Positions 17,740-29,015 are shown, counted from the stretch's first letter. The stretch is 64,000 nucleotides of DNA from Candidatus Methanomethylophilus alvi Mx1201 (GCF_000300255.2 NC_020913.1:1052692-1116691); one strand, 5' to 3'. The notes: generated by a model not told the origin, from the letters alone. Translations and numbers: made by a program.

Positions 17740-18138
17740 TCAAGCGATCTGCTTACCGGCTTCGGGGTTTGCACCCTGGTTGAAAACGGCGGTGACATCG
17801 AAGAACATAAGCTCGGATGCGTGGAGGTGCATTCCAGCGAGTTTCTGGTTGACCGCATCGTACACGGGTCCGGAGGACTGGATGTCTTTGAGGACGGCGT
17901 TGATGGAGTAGGACTCGAGACCTTTGGTAACAAGGAAGGCGACTTTCTTTCCAGATTTGATGTTATCGGAGGACACCTTGGTAAGGACTTTACCGATCAT
18001 CATGGTGTTGGGATCTACAGCGCCGATGGTCCCGGCTGCGATGACATGGGGCTGTCCGTCAGCGGAGACGGTCGCAATAACTTTAACCGCATCGGGTGCG
18101 GCAAGCAGGTCCATTACATTTTTGGGGATTGCTACCAT
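17740..18138 (-). CDS. Pyridoxamine 5'-phosphate oxidase-like flavin protein
   Basis: 132 residues, the same length as the neighbouring paralogue. PPOX split barrel: KVIATVSADGQPHVIAAGTI near 21-40, then SDNIKSGKKVAFLVTKGLESYSI, ending FDVTAVFNQG. A GGTGA ribosome site 5 nt before this ATG sets the start; the upstream in-frame ATG precedes that site. Cytoplasmic flavin- or deazaflavin-binding role likely; substrate unknown. Confidence 0.85.
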   Translation of the reverse strand: MVAIPKNVMDLLAAPDAVKVIATVSADGQPHVIAAGTIGAVDPNTMMIGKVLTKVSSDNIKSGKKVAFLVTKGLESYSINAVLKDIQSSGPVYDAVNQKLAGMHLHASELMFFDVTAVFNQGANPEAGKQIA

Positions 18139-18223
18139 TTGGTTCACCTAACTATAACAATGATAGCAAGGTATTTAAAGATGGCCCTGGCCGGAATAAG
18201 GGTGTAGACGAAGGCATTCGATG

Positions 18224-21200
18224 TCAATACGCCCTGCGGCGAATGACACATACTATCAGGAGGGATGCGAGCAACATGGATGCGGCCGCTTCTCCTACGA
18301 GAGACCTCCATGTGGAGGTATCGAACATATCCTCCACGAATATGCCGGAGACGAGAGAGGCATTCTCGGATGAGGTAGACGGAGTCTCAACACCTATGGA
18401 GACGGACGAGGTGACAGGGTCGAAGACCGCAAGAGTACCGTTTATCAGATGGATATCGTAGTTCTTACCGATGTTTCCGGAAGGAGTGTACGTAACGTAA
18501 TTGACGGACGACCCCCTATCCGTCTGGGATCCGGCGATATCCACGGAGATCTTGTTCAGATCGTTACCCTTGAACCCCAGGGAATACCAATCGCTGCAGG
18601 TCAATTCCGTACCATCGTAATTCTTGTATGCACTGCCTGCGATTATGTATGCGACACGCTTGGAGATGGTCCAATCGGCGGATACGGTCGAATCACTGTT
18701 GATCCTGTAGTTCGATGCCATATCCCCGGTCAGACCCGACACCACCGCAGTATAGGTCCCGGCATCTGTGGCACTGCCTCCGCTTGTAAACACCAGGGAG
18801 ACACCATCCCCGTCGGACCCCAGTATGCCGGAGAAGGTGTAACGAAGACTCTGGGTCGTTCCGTCATACACATATCCGAAATTCTCGAAACTGATGGAGA
18901 TGGGGCGCTCTATGATCTTGAAGGTGTACTTCTGAGTCCCTCCGTATCCGCCCACACCCGTTATTGTAAGGGTGGCCGTACCGACGTAGATGTTATCGGA
19001 ATACGACACGGCATAATCCACTCCTTCCGTATAGACGTCGCTGGTGATCACTTTGGTGATCTCCGATGCGGAATATTCCACGGCATCGTTCAGACCTTCT
19101 ATCACGAAGTTGCTCCATACCAGATCCGACATGACGATATACCATATCACGGACTGAGGTGACGAGCTGGCCGGAGACGTGTTCCACACGGTGTTTACAG
19201 TGTCTTTGAGGGAGACCGTCGCATTATAGGTTCCGACTTCACGACCGAACCCATCTATGCTATAGTATTCGGATGTGGGTATGACCGCTGCCGCAGAAAC
19301 GTCTTTTCCGGTGTACTTGTAACTCTGAGTGGCCGTAGGGACGTCTATGTAACGTACGGTGACGGTCAATATCCCGAAGACCTCCGTGATCTCATAGTTG
19401 TCCGCAGAGGTTGTCGATGTCAGCCTGTATGTGAACACATTGCTGCTGCTTCCCACGACGGTCTGCGAACCTGTACAGACCACCTCGGCAAGACCTTCTC
19501 CGGAGACGAATTCCTGCGATAAGGTGTACGAATTGACGGCCAGGGGCGTCTTGTCGTACATCTTGGTATCGCTGCCGGACGATATCGTGATCGCCCTCTT
19601 GCTTATGGTAGCATCGACCGGATCGGGATTATCCACATAATAATTGGACGCCTTCCCTCCTTCTAGGGTGTATATCGTCTCGATCTGCACCGGTCCGGCA
19701 TTCTTCGACGAATAGTACATCGAGACGCTTACGGAGACGTCGTCACCGCCTACGATACCGGACAGGGAAACACCGCTCGTATCGAACTCCACGCCGGTCG
19801 TCCCATCATATGCCTTGTCTTTGGTATAGGACAATCCGGAGACTTCCAATTTCTTCTGGGATATTATGACCAGGACATCGACGCTCGCACCGGAGTATCC
19901 CTCGGATGCCGGCACCGAAACGGTCACGGTGGCGGTCCCCGCACCCAATATGGTGACCTTGCCGGACAGTGGGTCCACGGAGATGACGGACGTACTGTCC
20001 GTCGCATACTGCACCATCCCGTGTGTGGACGATGCTCCGATATCGAATTCCTCACCGCCATATATCCTATCGAACTGCTTGTCGACGATTATGTCGGTAG
20101 TGGCTTCGAACACTTCCAGAGTCCCATACACTACGGTCACGTTGTAGTTGCCGGATTTGGTGACGGACGTGAACGAGTATGTGAATACATTGGAACTCTG
20201 ACCGACGGCCGTCTGCGAACCGGTGAATGTCAGGACCACTCCCTGACCGGTGACGAAACCGTCCCCGGAATACGTCGCAGTATGGTCCGTCAAAGGTATC
20301 CCTACGTTATTCTCATCTTCCATATACGCCCTGGTGGAACTTCCGGAGGTTATGGTCACCTCTCTGGGACTGATGGTCACAGTGAGGGAACCTGCGACGA
20401 CGGATGACAAATCGCCGATACCGGCTATCGCATAATAGTATACCTTGTACGAGGCTATGCTGTCACCGTCCCTTAAGACGTCGCAATATGCCAGCAGATC
20501 GGTGGTTCCCGATGTCAGATAGTTACTCGATGTCAGACCGACAGTGCCGTAGTAAACGGTCAAAGGAGTGGGGTTCCCGTTCTCCATCGATACGCTGGCA
20601 CTGTAGCTGTTCCCATCATATTTCGTATCCGCCACATTGTTCTCGACGATCCATATCGCATAGAGGCCGTACATCCCCTTATCCTCCGCAGTAAGATTGG
20701 AAACGATCGCATTCGGTACGAAACGCATGGCCCCGTCTCCAGAGACGGCCCATCCGACGAACCTGTGCCCCTCCCACTCGAACAAGTTGGGACTGAGGGC
20801 CTGTGCAACCCCGTATGTGAACTCCTGGGCATCCATGTAACCTGTGCCTCCGTTCGGATTGAACACGACGGAATATGTGTTGGGCACGGCATTGGTGTAG
20901 AACGTTACATCCGAGACGATCTTGACACAATAATAGCCCTGCTCGGAACCACCGCTCGTAGTGGCCTCGTTAGTGCATGCAGAATCCGTATACCAGAGGG
21001 ATTCGCTGTATCCTGGCTTATCGAACTTGTCGAAATAACAGTCCGCATACTTCACACAGTCCTGGGTGAGGGAGGGTTCCAAGACCCCGTTCACCACGAA
21101 GAACACCCTGAAAGTGGAGACGGCGGAGGATATGACGATGTCCACATCGTCGGTCATATAGAAGACCCAGGAGTAGTGCTGACGGTCACTCCCCTGTACA

Positions 21201-24200
21201 GGGGAACCTATCTCGGAACCGGTCGGGGAATACGACCCCATGGAATAACCGTCGGAGAAGACGATGGTTATTGTGACGTAGTTGCCGTAATTGATGCGGT
21301 CGCCGGAATTGGCAGCGAGCGAATTGTTCGTAGCGCTGATGCTCACATGCGTATCCCCTTCCTTTGCAGAGAAGTTAAGAACATATGTGACAGCGTTCCA
21401 CACCGCCGTATACGATACATCGTGATCCGGCATCGTCACATCCAGATCCGACCAGCCTGCGAAGGTGTATCTTCCCTTGTCATCCTCCGAAAGAACGGGT
21501 GTTTCCAGATATGTCTGCAGGGACTCGCCCGTCTTGACCTTGACGGACATCCTGGACGACCCGTTGCTGAATGTACCGTACTGGGTTATCAGTGTGAGGG
21601 TGTGGATGGTGTCGGAAAGATCCGCTTTGAACGTCAGGGTGTTAAGGGGTTCTGCAGAGACGTCGCCGGCGGTGACCGTATAGGTATATCCTGAGGACAG
21701 AGTACCGGAGCACCCGGACAGAGTCCACCCGTTCAGAGTATATCCTTCCCTGGATACTTCGGGAAGGACCACGGTCTCTCCGAAGTAGACGGTCTTGGTG
21801 TAGGTGATGTCGCCTTCCTCGGAGGTACCTTGGATCCACCCGTCCATGGCCGATACGGAGGCGTCGGGATCCACCACGATGACGGCGTTGGCCTTCAGCC
21901 TCTCATAATACAGTTCGATGGTTTCGCCGGAATCCAAGGTAAACGTCAGGATGTTACCGTCGACCTGGAAATTGGTTATACCGGACTCCGAACTGCTCTT
22001 GGAGGCATCCAATATGAATCCGGAATTGGATGGGATGGAATATGTGCCAGTATATGACTCCGCAGCAACCTCCATTATGATGGTCTCGGAGGAGCTATAA
22101 CTCCATGATCCCCCTCCGATATCCATCAGGAACATGTGTACGACCACATTCCTGTCGGCCACCTTCAGAGTACCGGATATCGTTATACCGCCCGATATTC
22201 CGGACGATATGCTGAAGGACAGGACCTGCTGGGAAGTTGTGGTCCCGGAGTTCCTTTCGACGGCCGCATCATACAAGAGCGTTATGTCGAACAGATATCC
22301 GGCGGACAGGGCGATATCCACATTGGAACCGGCCGCCACGAATTCGGAATATCCCTCAAGTCCGGTCCCGCTGGAGGCGGTCTCATCACTTGTCCCGACC
22401 TTGACCTCATTGGTGACCGTATAGACCAGTAAAGACGTGGAATGGACGGAATCATCGACGTCCAACGTCTTGAATCCATAGAAGGTCCCGGAAGAGCCTC
22501 TGAGCCCCACCTCGTATGTGCCCTTGGATATCATTCCGAAATACTGGGCATAGAACCCGTTGCTCTCGGAATCGGAGTACCAACCTTCGAAGGTCAATTC
22601 CGCATCCGATACTCCGCCCATACCCTTGAAAACGGCGGACGGCACGGAGGAGATCATCGAACCCCCGTCGAAGTAGACGTACAGCCTCACCAGCTGCGGA
22701 CCGGTGGCCACCGCATATACCGAGCAGTTCCCGGTGACCACGAGTGTGGTAGAAGAGACACCTGCGTTCTCGATCTCCCCCTCCCCGTTCACGAACCAGC
22801 CGTAGAACTCGTATCCGTCGTCGGCGGTGAACCTGAGGGTTATGGTGTCGCCGTAGTGGGCGGTGAATGATGTCCCGTTCACTCCGCCGTAGTACGCATC
22901 GATCGTACCGTGGGCGGAAGTGAGGACGGATACGGAATAGTCGATCTGACTCCATAGAGCGTAATACGTTATGGTGTAGGGGTTGTTCTCGTCGTTGATT
23001 GCAATACCGGTCTCGAGACCTGTACTGGATCCATCGGGGTACTTTATGTCGCTGACGATTATCGAATCGCCGCTCTTTGTGAAATAGACGTGAAGTTCGA
23101 TGGAGGTTCCGGAACTGGAATAGTCGGAAGAGTCTTTGGAAAGCGCCCAACCCAAAAGGCTCCATCCCGTACGTGTGGCACCGTTCAGATCGTATTTGAA
23201 CACATAGTAGGAAGGATTCTCAGTCGCAGATACTTCCGGATAGACCAGGAATGTCGACGGGGGATCCACCTCCCCTGTGAGGTCCGAACAGTTGGTATCC
23301 ATGACGACCTGGACGGCGACCGGGGAGACGACGGCGTTCAAGACCACGGAACACTTTCCGTCGGGACCCTCGGTATAATACAATGCGATAGTGTCGTCGT
23401 ATACTGCAAGGGAATGACCGTTCACGGTAACGGACCAGCGGATGAACTTCTCCGTTATGGAGGCATCCACTATGCTCCTCGCACGCTCGAGATAGGATAT
23501 GTCCCTCTTCTGCTCCAGACTGTATTCGCTGTCCAGAACACCGAACGCGTTTCCGTAGTTGACGATGAAACTGTATTCCTCTTCTCCGACCTTTACCGTC
23601 TGGGTCTTGCCCCCGTCATCCACATACTGGAATGTGACGGCGATCTCCACACCCACCCACTTCGCATAAAGGGTCATACTCTCCGTCACTCTGTCCTTGG
23701 AGAAGTTCCAGGAGACCGCATAGTCGCTGTCCTTGTACCATCCGCTGAACACATACCCTTCACGGACCGGGTCCGTAGGGGCGGTTATGGACGTCCCTCC
23801 ATCCTGCTCCGCCACATAGAGGACGGAACTGGTACCGTCACAGTTGTCGAATATGACCGTGAGGGTGTATCTGGCATACAGTGTCAGATCCTTTGTCAGA
23901 GGGGTCTTGAAATTATAGGCGTTGTTGAACTTGTCGTCGATATACCAGCCGATGAAATTATCACGGGTGGGAGGACATTCCGAAGACGTCATCCTGTGTC
24001 CGTATTCGAACATATATTGGATCGTGTAACCCTGCTGATCGTCGACGAACGTCACCTTGACGTCTTCGAGGACGGACACGTGCACTGTTATTGTGAATCC
24101 ATACTCTGTATCATCCTGGGTCTTCAGAACGATACCCAATACGTACGTCTGTGTACTCGACGAATCGAAACCCTCGATGGAGAGCTTCATGTCCGCTATG

Positions 24201-25468
24201 AACCCTCCCTGCAGGACACCTATCTGGGTGGATCCCGAATATCCCGGGGAGAATGCCGAACCCGGGGTTATCATGACCCACCCGTTGGTATTGTCCAGAT
24301 TCTTGGACGAGGCTACGGATATGCTGTCATCCCCTCCGGTCGTGGACGTCATGCTGACGACACTGACGGTGGCCCCCGAATACGACGACTTGGCAGGGAT
24401 CTGGACATCCGTGCTTCCGGAACCACGGGCCGCACCGATCGTGACCTCCACGTTGTTCACGTCTCCAGAACCCTGGGTGTACAAGTCGATCCTGATCTCG
24501 GTATAGTTGGTTATGATGTACGAAGTCTCGGTCGTATCCGCCGAGACCTCGTATTGTATCTCGGAGACCTCCTGGAAGTACAGAAGCACATATCCCACAT
24601 ACTGGGTCTTGTTCTCTACGGTACCGGAGAATTCGACATACAGTTTGGACGTCCTGTTGAGTGCTCCGCCTTCGCCGTTCCCTGTCGCGATGTATGTGTT
24701 GGTATCGTCTGTGGAGAAATACACGCCGCTACCGTTATCCAGAAGCATCTTGTCGGCGGCGACGCCTCCGTTGGAACCTATGAGCAACTTGAACTGATTG
24801 ACGCCTGCCGTCCCATCTTTCCCTATGAACGAATAGGTGTTCGCACTGGACTCGATGTAGACCCCTCCGGTGTACCTCATGCTGGTAGTCCCGAGGAGTT
24901 TCGTCATATCGAACTGCGTACTGCAAGATGCGCTGATGGAGGATCCGCTTCCCGAGTACATGAGCGTCATCGCAGTACTGAGACTCATCGTACCTGAGAT
25001 GAACCAGCAACGACATGCATCGTAATCGGTCTTGTCGGCCTCCTTATAGGACCCTCCGTGCATAAGGACGAAACCGCCCGTGGAGTCCAAAGCACCCAGC
25101 GCGTACCCTCCGTACAAGACCTCGGATGTAATGACGGAGATTATGGAATATCCTTCCACCCGCCCATATGTGACGGAACCGTTGTCGGTGTCTCTGATCA
25201 ACAAGGTATTTCCGGCACCGAACACGATCATGTTGAGCGGAGAAGATGCCGTCGTGGCACTCCCGTCCTTATTGAGGCTGAGATAGCTGTCGACGTTGTC
25301 CACGGCAGAATATAACGTTATCGTGCTGCCGTTCTGGAGCTCCAACTTCTCGATCCCATATATGGAATAGAGTTTGGATTCATTGAAACTGTCTATGGTC
25401 CCTCTTCCGTTAAGAATCAGGGACGAATCGGATATGAGGACGGTATCGGCACGATGGATACCTTCCAT
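18224..25468 (-). CDS. Giant surface adhesin, C-terminal part (frameshift-separated)
   Basis: 2414 residues from the first ATG after the break. Contains InlB-type Listeria-Bacteroides repeats (for example REGYVFSGWYKDSDY...MTLYAKW), several further GY-x-F-x-GW units, and near the C-terminus MBG/YDG-like repeats (KREVTITSGS-type strands, YTFKIIERPISISF). It ends in one membrane helix near 2390-2409 followed by RRRAY, a cytoplasmic anchor signature. There is no signal peptide of its own. Reading back past the ATG, the frame continues in sense to about 25530-25545, where a one-base difference joins it to the upstream ORF; together they form one protein of about 3,600 residues, likely a cell-surface adhesin. 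Confidence 0.85.
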   Translation of the reverse strand: MEGIHRADTVLISDSSLILNGRGTIDSFNESKLYSIYGIEKLELQNGSTITLYSAVDNVDSYLSLNKDGSATTASSPLNMIVFGAGNTLLIRDTDNGSVTYGRVEGYSIISVITSEVLYGGYALGALDSTGGFVLMHGGSYKEADKTDYDACRCWFISGTMSLSTAMTLMYSGSGSSISASCSTQFDMTKLLGTTSMRYTGGVYIESSANTYSFIGKDGTAGVNQFKLLIGSNGGVAADKMLLDNGSGVYFSTDDTNTYIATGNGEGGALNRTSKLYVEFSGTVENKTQYVGYVLLYFQEVSEIQYEVSADTTETSYIITNYTEIRIDLYTQGSGDVNNVEVTIGAARGSGSTDVQIPAKSSYSGATVSVVSMTSTTGGDDSISVASSKNLDNTNGWVMITPGSAFSPGYSGSTQIGVLQGGFIADMKLSIEGFDSSSTQTYVLGIVLKTQDDTEYGFTITVHVSVLEDVKVTFVDDQQGYTIQYMFEYGHRMTSSECPPTRDNFIGWYIDDKFNNAYNFKTPLTKDLTLYARYTLTVIFDNCDGTSSVLYVAEQDGGTSITAPTDPVREGYVFSGWYKDSDYAVSWNFSKDRVTESMTLYAKWVGVEIAVTFQYVDDGGKTQTVKVGEEEYSFIVNYGNAFGVLDSEYSLEQKRDISYLERARSIVDASITEKFIRWSVTVNGHSLAVYDDTIALYYTEGPDGKCSVVLNAVVSPVAVQVVMDTNCSDLTGEVDPPSTFLVYPEVSATENPSYYVFKYDLNGATRTGWSLLGWALSKDSSDYSSSGTSIELHVYFTKSGDSIIVSDIKYPDGSSTGLETGIAINDENNPYTITYYALWSQIDYSVSVLTSAHGTIDAYYGGVNGTSFTAHYGDTITLRFTADDGYEFYGWFVNGEGEIENAGVSSTTLVVTGNCSVYAVATGPQLVRLYVYFDGGSMISSVPSAVFKGMGGVSDAELTFEGWYSDSESNGFYAQYFGMISKGTYEVGLRGSSGTFYGFKTLDVDDSVHSTSLLVYTVTNEVKVGTSDETASSGTGLEGYSEFVAAGSNVDIALSAGYLFDITLLYDAAVERNSGTTTSQQVLSFSISSGISGGITISGTLKVADRNVVVHMFLMDIGGGSWSYSSSETIIMEVAAESYTGTYSIPSNSGFILDASKSSSESGITNFQVDGNILTFTLDSGETIELYYERLKANAVIVVDPDASVSAMDGWIQGTSEEGDITYTKTVYFGETVVLPEVSREGYTLNGWTLSGCSGTLSSGYTYTVTAGDVSAEPLNTLTFKADLSDTIHTLTLITQYGTFSNGSSRMSVKVKTGESLQTYLETPVLSEDDKGRYTFAGWSDLDVTMPDHDVSYTAVWNAVTYVLNFSAKEGDTHVSISATNNSLAANSGDRINYGNYVTITIVFSDGYSMGSYSPTGSEIGSPVQGSDRQHYSWVFYMTDDVDIVISSAVSTFRVFFVVNGVLEPSLTQDCVKYADCYFDKFDKPGYSESLWYTDSACTNEATTSGGSEQGYYCVKIVSDVTFYTNAVPNTYSVVFNPNGGTGYMDAQEFTYGVAQALSPNLFEWEGHRFVGWAVSGDGAMRFVPNAIVSNLTAEDKGMYGLYAIWIVENNVADTKYDGNSYSASVSMENGNPTPLTVYYGTVGLTSSNYLTSGTTDLLAYCDVLRDGDSIASYKVYYYAIAGIGDLSSVVAGSLTVTISPREVTITSGSSTRAYMEDENNVGIPLTDHTATYSGDGFVTGQGVVLTFTGSQTAVGQSSNVFTYSFTSVTKSGNYNVTVVYGTLEVFEATTDIIVDKQFDRIYGGEEFDIGASSTHGMVQYATDSTSVISVDPLSGKVTILGAGTATVTVSVPASEGYSGASVDVLVIISQKKLEVSGLSYTKDKAYDGTTGVEFDTSGVSLSGIVGGDDVSVSVSMYYSSKNAGPVQIETIYTLEGGKASNYYVDNPDPVDATISKRAITISSGSDTKMYDKTPLAVNSYTLSQEFVSGEGLAEVVCTGSQTVVGSSSNVFTYRLTSTTSADNYEITEVFGILTVTVRYIDVPTATQSYKYTGKDVSAAAVIPTSEYYSIDGFGREVGTYNATVSLKDTVNTVWNTSPASSSPQSVIWYIVMSDLVWSNFVIEGLNDAVEYSASEITKVITSDVYTEGVDYAVSYSDNIYVGTATLTITGVGGYGGTQKYTFKIIERPISISFENFGYVYDGTTQSLRYTFSGILGSDGDGVSLVFTSGGSATDAGTYTAVVSGLTGDMASNYRINSDSTVSADWTISKRVAYIIAGSAYKNYDGTELTCSDWYSLGFKGNDLNKISVDIAGSQTDRGSSVNYVTYTPSGNIGKNYDIHLINGTLAVFDPVTSSVSIGVETPSTSSENASLVSGIFVEDMFDTSTWRSLVGEAAASMLLASLLIVCVIRRRAY

Positions 25469-28400
25469 GGGAGACGGATTGTTGAAATGCGCAATAACTA
25501 TGCTGGTGCTCCCTTCGGTCAGACACGAGTTGCCGCTGGCTTATGCTGCCTGAAATGGATAGGCTGAGGGACTCCCCATTGATCCACACGTTACCTCCGT
25601 TGTGAACAAGGCTGCTGGTGTATGCGGTCGAATCGTCGGAAAGCGTTCCCACATCCCCTCCCGCATAGACCGAGCCGGATATCCTGATGACCTCGCCGTT
25701 ACCGTCGGATATGGGTGTGGCGGACGACACGTCGTTGGTAGAATCGGTCCTGTATCCTATGTATACGTGCGTGCAACCATGTGTGTGTCCCTGGAAACCA
25801 CCCCCATAGATTGAACCATCTATGGATACCCCTGAGTCTATGATTATGTATGAATCCGATTTATTGGTGCTTGCGGACCCGTCGTCACCGAGGGCGGAAC
25901 CCCCGTAGATGTTCTCCCCGATGTTCACATCCTTGAGATTGACCTTCCTTGTCCCGTTCACGGCCACTTTTCCGTTGGAACCATATCCTCCTCCATAGAT
26001 GGAACCATAGACCTGTCCGCCGGTCATGATCACTTCGGCATCGTATTCTATGACTCCGTAATATGCGCCGCCGAACACGGAACCCCTGACCGCCCCGCCG
26101 GTCATGCTGACACTCGTGCTGCCGTATACCGAGGTCTTGCCGGCTACACCTACCCCTCCGCCATAGACGGACCCTCCGACCTCTCCTGCGGAGATCTCCA
26201 CGGAACATATGACATTGCTCCCTATCGTATTCTGGGTGGTTATACCGTATGCGCTTCCCCCGCAGACGTCGCCTTTTATGGATCCTCCGGAGACGGTGAC
26301 GGAGGATACGGGATCGGAATCGGAAGACGGACCTCTCACCATGGCGAAATCGGTGAATATCGAACCCATTTCACTGTTGGAATAGTATGTGGCCGTACCT
26401 GGGATGGAATTGCTCGACATCCATGCCACATTCTTGGGGGAGAACGAAGAACCGGAATAGGAGATGAGATACATGGTGGAATACTCGACGTTGTCTTCGG
26501 CCGATATGTTCCCGGCGGAGTCGTAGGATATCCCTCTTCCAGAACCGTATACGCTTCCGCCGATATCGGCACCCGGGAGCACGCTCACGGAAGTGGTCCC
26601 GTATACGGCAGCGACCTCTGAATTCTGTGTACCGAAACTGTATGCGGTCCCCCCTACGACATAACTCTTCATGAGCGGGACGGATTCCCCTCCCCCGTAC
26701 ACATTCCCGTATACCACGGCGGTCCTTCCGACGAATTTCTCCGGATCGTGACCTATCTGGACATTTACATCGCCGTAGATGTAGGACTTCCCGGTAGAAT
26801 CGTTGAATCCCGGTCCTGAAGCGGACTTCGTACCAGTGCTATAATGGAGGATCTTCTCTATTCCTCCCCTCCCGCCGCCGTATACGTCATTCAGGATCTT
26901 TCCGCCGACCACATACACGTTGACATACACGCTGGTGTACGTGGTCCCCAAGGAACCGCGGAAACCACCCCCGTATACATAACCCACAATACCACCGTAA
27001 ACCTCCACATCGATGGTTCCCTCGGTGGTACTGGGACTCTCCGGAGCGGACCAAGTGTCATACCCTCCTCCGCAAAGGGTGGCGACCTTCGCATCGCCGT
27101 CGACTACGACCCTTACGCCATGGGCATTGTTCGTACTACCGCTGTTACCGTCGGTGATGGTACCGCATGCGATGTGCCTGACCACGGCGCTCCCTGTTAT
27201 CTCCAGATATGTGAAGGAACACTCGGTCCCCCCTCTCCTGCCACCGGCCTGGACATCGAAGACCGTGGTGTCATCGCTGAGGAATACGTGGGTGGATCCC
27301 CATACATTGGTGTTGGACGACCCTCCTTCCAAAATGGATGACTCTTTGAGAAGATATTTGCCCCGGTCATCACGGTATTGATCGTACCCGGTGGTATAGT
27401 CCTCGTAATCGTCCCCGGGAAGATCGGCACCGAGCATATAGACGAAGGTCCCGCCTTGTAATTCCTTCTCGCTTTCGGAATTCAAACTGGATGAACCGTA
27501 GACCACCCCGCTGCTTCCGTTACCTCCGATAAGGGTATCGAGGACGGTACCGCCCTTCATCACCAGATATGTGGAGGCGGGAGAGTAGCTGGTCCCTATA
27601 TTCTGACCGACGCTTCCGGCAACGACGTTATAGTAGATCCCGCTGTGGATTATAACGCACGTGGCAATGTTCACGGTCAGGGACTTTCCGTTGCCCTCGA
27701 GATCGGTCGCACCGAACACGATATCCTTGATGGCGGTACCATAGAGCGTTCCGAACGTCGAACCGCCGATGATCTGCGGACCGAGAGGATTGTTACTATC
27801 GATATTCTCTTTGTTTCCATTGGAGGTTATCCCTGCTCCCATGATCAGGATATGTCCGTTGGCCACTATTCCGGCGGAACCGTCTCCGTGGGTGGTCCCG
27901 CCGGAACTCGCGGACAGATAGACATTGTCGATCACCGCATCCCCACTTAGGGCACATATGCCGCTGCCAGTACTCAGAGTGGCGGGTCTATCCAGGTCCG
28001 CCGAACGGTATGTTCCGGCAGGAAGATTGACGCTGTCAGCATAATATGTGGAACCGGAAGAAAGAGCGTAGATCGATCCGTACATGGAGGACGATGAACG
28101 ACCGTCTCCGAACTCGACCTTGACATTTGAATAATTACTTGAAGAGAACGGGACCAGATATCCATAACTGTCTTTCTTCAATGTTAGTTCGGTGGAAATA
28201 TCCGCAGACAAGGTCCCGGAATTGCCGGATAGGCTAAGATTGCTGCCATCGCCAACACTTGTCGTAAAGAATACGTCGGGTGTGATCCAGATGGCATAAA
28301 GCGACCCCACATCGGAAGGCAGTATGTCCCCCGGAAGGTATGATGTTGTTCCGTCCGTCCATCCTCCGAAGACCTTGTTCAGCGGACTGGAACAGCTTAT

Positions 28401-29015
28401 CGTCATCGGAACGTAGAGATCCAGCATATAAGATTTTACAGTACTTTTGGGAACAATGGTTATGGATTTGTCGCCAACCCCCGAGAGACTGACACTCGAA
28501 ACGCTGGGTGACCCGTTGGAATAGGTGACGGTTGTCGAACTGTCACCACTCTTAAAGACGACGGAACCGACTTTGCCCGCCCAAGATGAATTTCCATAAT
28601 CGTACAAGAATCTAATATCCTTACAGTTGATGGTATAATCACACCTGCTGTCCAAGTTGATTACAACATTGGATACTCTGTTCTTGATGTCGATGCCGTT
28701 GGCCCAAAGCGTATAACCAAAACTGCTGGAATTGAATTCGGAACCGACCCAGTTTTCTACGTTCTTCCCGTTCAAATCAGCAAATGTCCCGGCCCAATAT
28801 TCCGGATTGTACTCGGACGATGCGATCCCGCTGTACTCCACGGAATACGACTCCGACCCGCTGCTGTCATAATAATATGTGACTGTCTGGATATTGGAAG
28901 ACGATGCACCGCCCGTATCCGAAGACCCAGCACCTCCGAGGAACATCACCCCTGCGGAACTGGCTATCAGGATCGCGACCATAGCCACGGCTAATGCTGC
29001 CTTCCTATTGGACAT
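25410..29015 (-). CDS. Giant surface adhesin, N-terminal part (frameshift-separated)
   Basis: 1201 residues. A signal peptide (AALAVAMVAILIASSAGVMFLGGAG after MSNRK) leads a Ser/Gly/Thr/Tyr-rich secreted region. Many GSVYGGG or DVYGGG repeats occur between 560 and 1150, typical of a repetitive beta-solenoid stalk. The last 33 residues are Arg/His/Gln-rich and unlike the rest: reading has slipped frame near 25530-25545, where removing one C from AAGCCAGC (minus strand) restores the repeat-like sequence and runs into the C-terminal ORF. The signal peptide here and the membrane anchor in the other half show that both belong to one gene. Confidence 0.85.
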   Translation of the reverse strand: MSNRKAALAVAMVAILIASSAGVMFLGGAGSSDTGGASSSNIQTVTYYYDSSGSESYSVEYSGIASSEYNPEYWAGTFADLNGKNVENWVGSEFNSSSFGYTLWANGIDIKNRVSNVVINLDSRCDYTINCKDIRFLYDYGNSSWAGKVGSVVFKSGDSSTTVTYSNGSPSVSSVSLSGVGDKSITIVPKSTVKSYMLDLYVPMTISCSSPLNKVFGGWTDGTTSYLPGDILPSDVGSLYAIWITPDVFFTTSVGDGSNLSLSGNSGTLSADISTELTLKKDSYGYLVPFSSSNYSNVKVEFGDGRSSSSMYGSIYALSSGSTYYADSVNLPAGTYRSADLDRPATLSTGSGICALSGDAVIDNVYLSASSGGTTHGDGSAGIVANGHILIMGAGITSNGNKENIDSNNPLGPQIIGGSTFGTLYGTAIKDIVFGATDLEGNGKSLTVNIATCVIIHSGIYYNVVAGSVGQNIGTSYSPASTYLVMKGGTVLDTLIGGNGSSGVVYGSSSLNSESEKELQGGTFVYMLGADLPGDDYEDYTTGYDQYRDDRGKYLLKESSILEGGSSNTNVWGSTHVFLSDDTTVFDVQAGGRRGGTECSFTYLEITGSAVVRHIACGTITDGNSGSTNNAHGVRVVVDGDAKVATLCGGGYDTWSAPESPSTTEGTIDVEVYGGIVGYVYGGGFRGSLGTTYTSVYVNVYVVGGKILNDVYGGGRGGIEKILHYSTGTKSASGPGFNDSTGKSYIYGDVNVQIGHDPEKFVGRTAVVYGNVYGGGESVPLMKSYVVGGTAYSFGTQNSEVAAVYGTTSVSVLPGADIGGSVYGSGRGISYDSAGNISAEDNVEYSTMYLISYSGSSFSPKNVAWMSSNSIPGTATYYSNSEMGSIFTDFAMVRGPSSDSDPVSSVTVSGGSIKGDVCGGSAYGITTQNTIGSNVICSVEISAGEVGGSVYGGGVGVAGKTSVYGSTSVSMTGGAVRGSVFGGAYYGVIEYDAEVIMTGGQVYGSIYGGGYGSNGKVAVNGTRKVNLKDVNIGENIYGGSALGDDGSASTNKSDSYIIIDSGVSIDGSIYGGGFQGHTHGCTHVYIGYRTDSTNDVSSATPISDGNGEVIRISGSVYAGGDVGTLSDDSTAYTSSLVHNGGNVWINGESLSLSISGSISQRQLVSDRREHQHSYCAFQQSVSHGRYPSCRYRPHIRFVPDS

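Noticed and set aside
23090..24997. 635-codon open frame on the + strand within the adhesin
   Set aside because: Antisense shadow of a repetitive, GC-rich coding region; Arg/His/Gly-rich with no domain.
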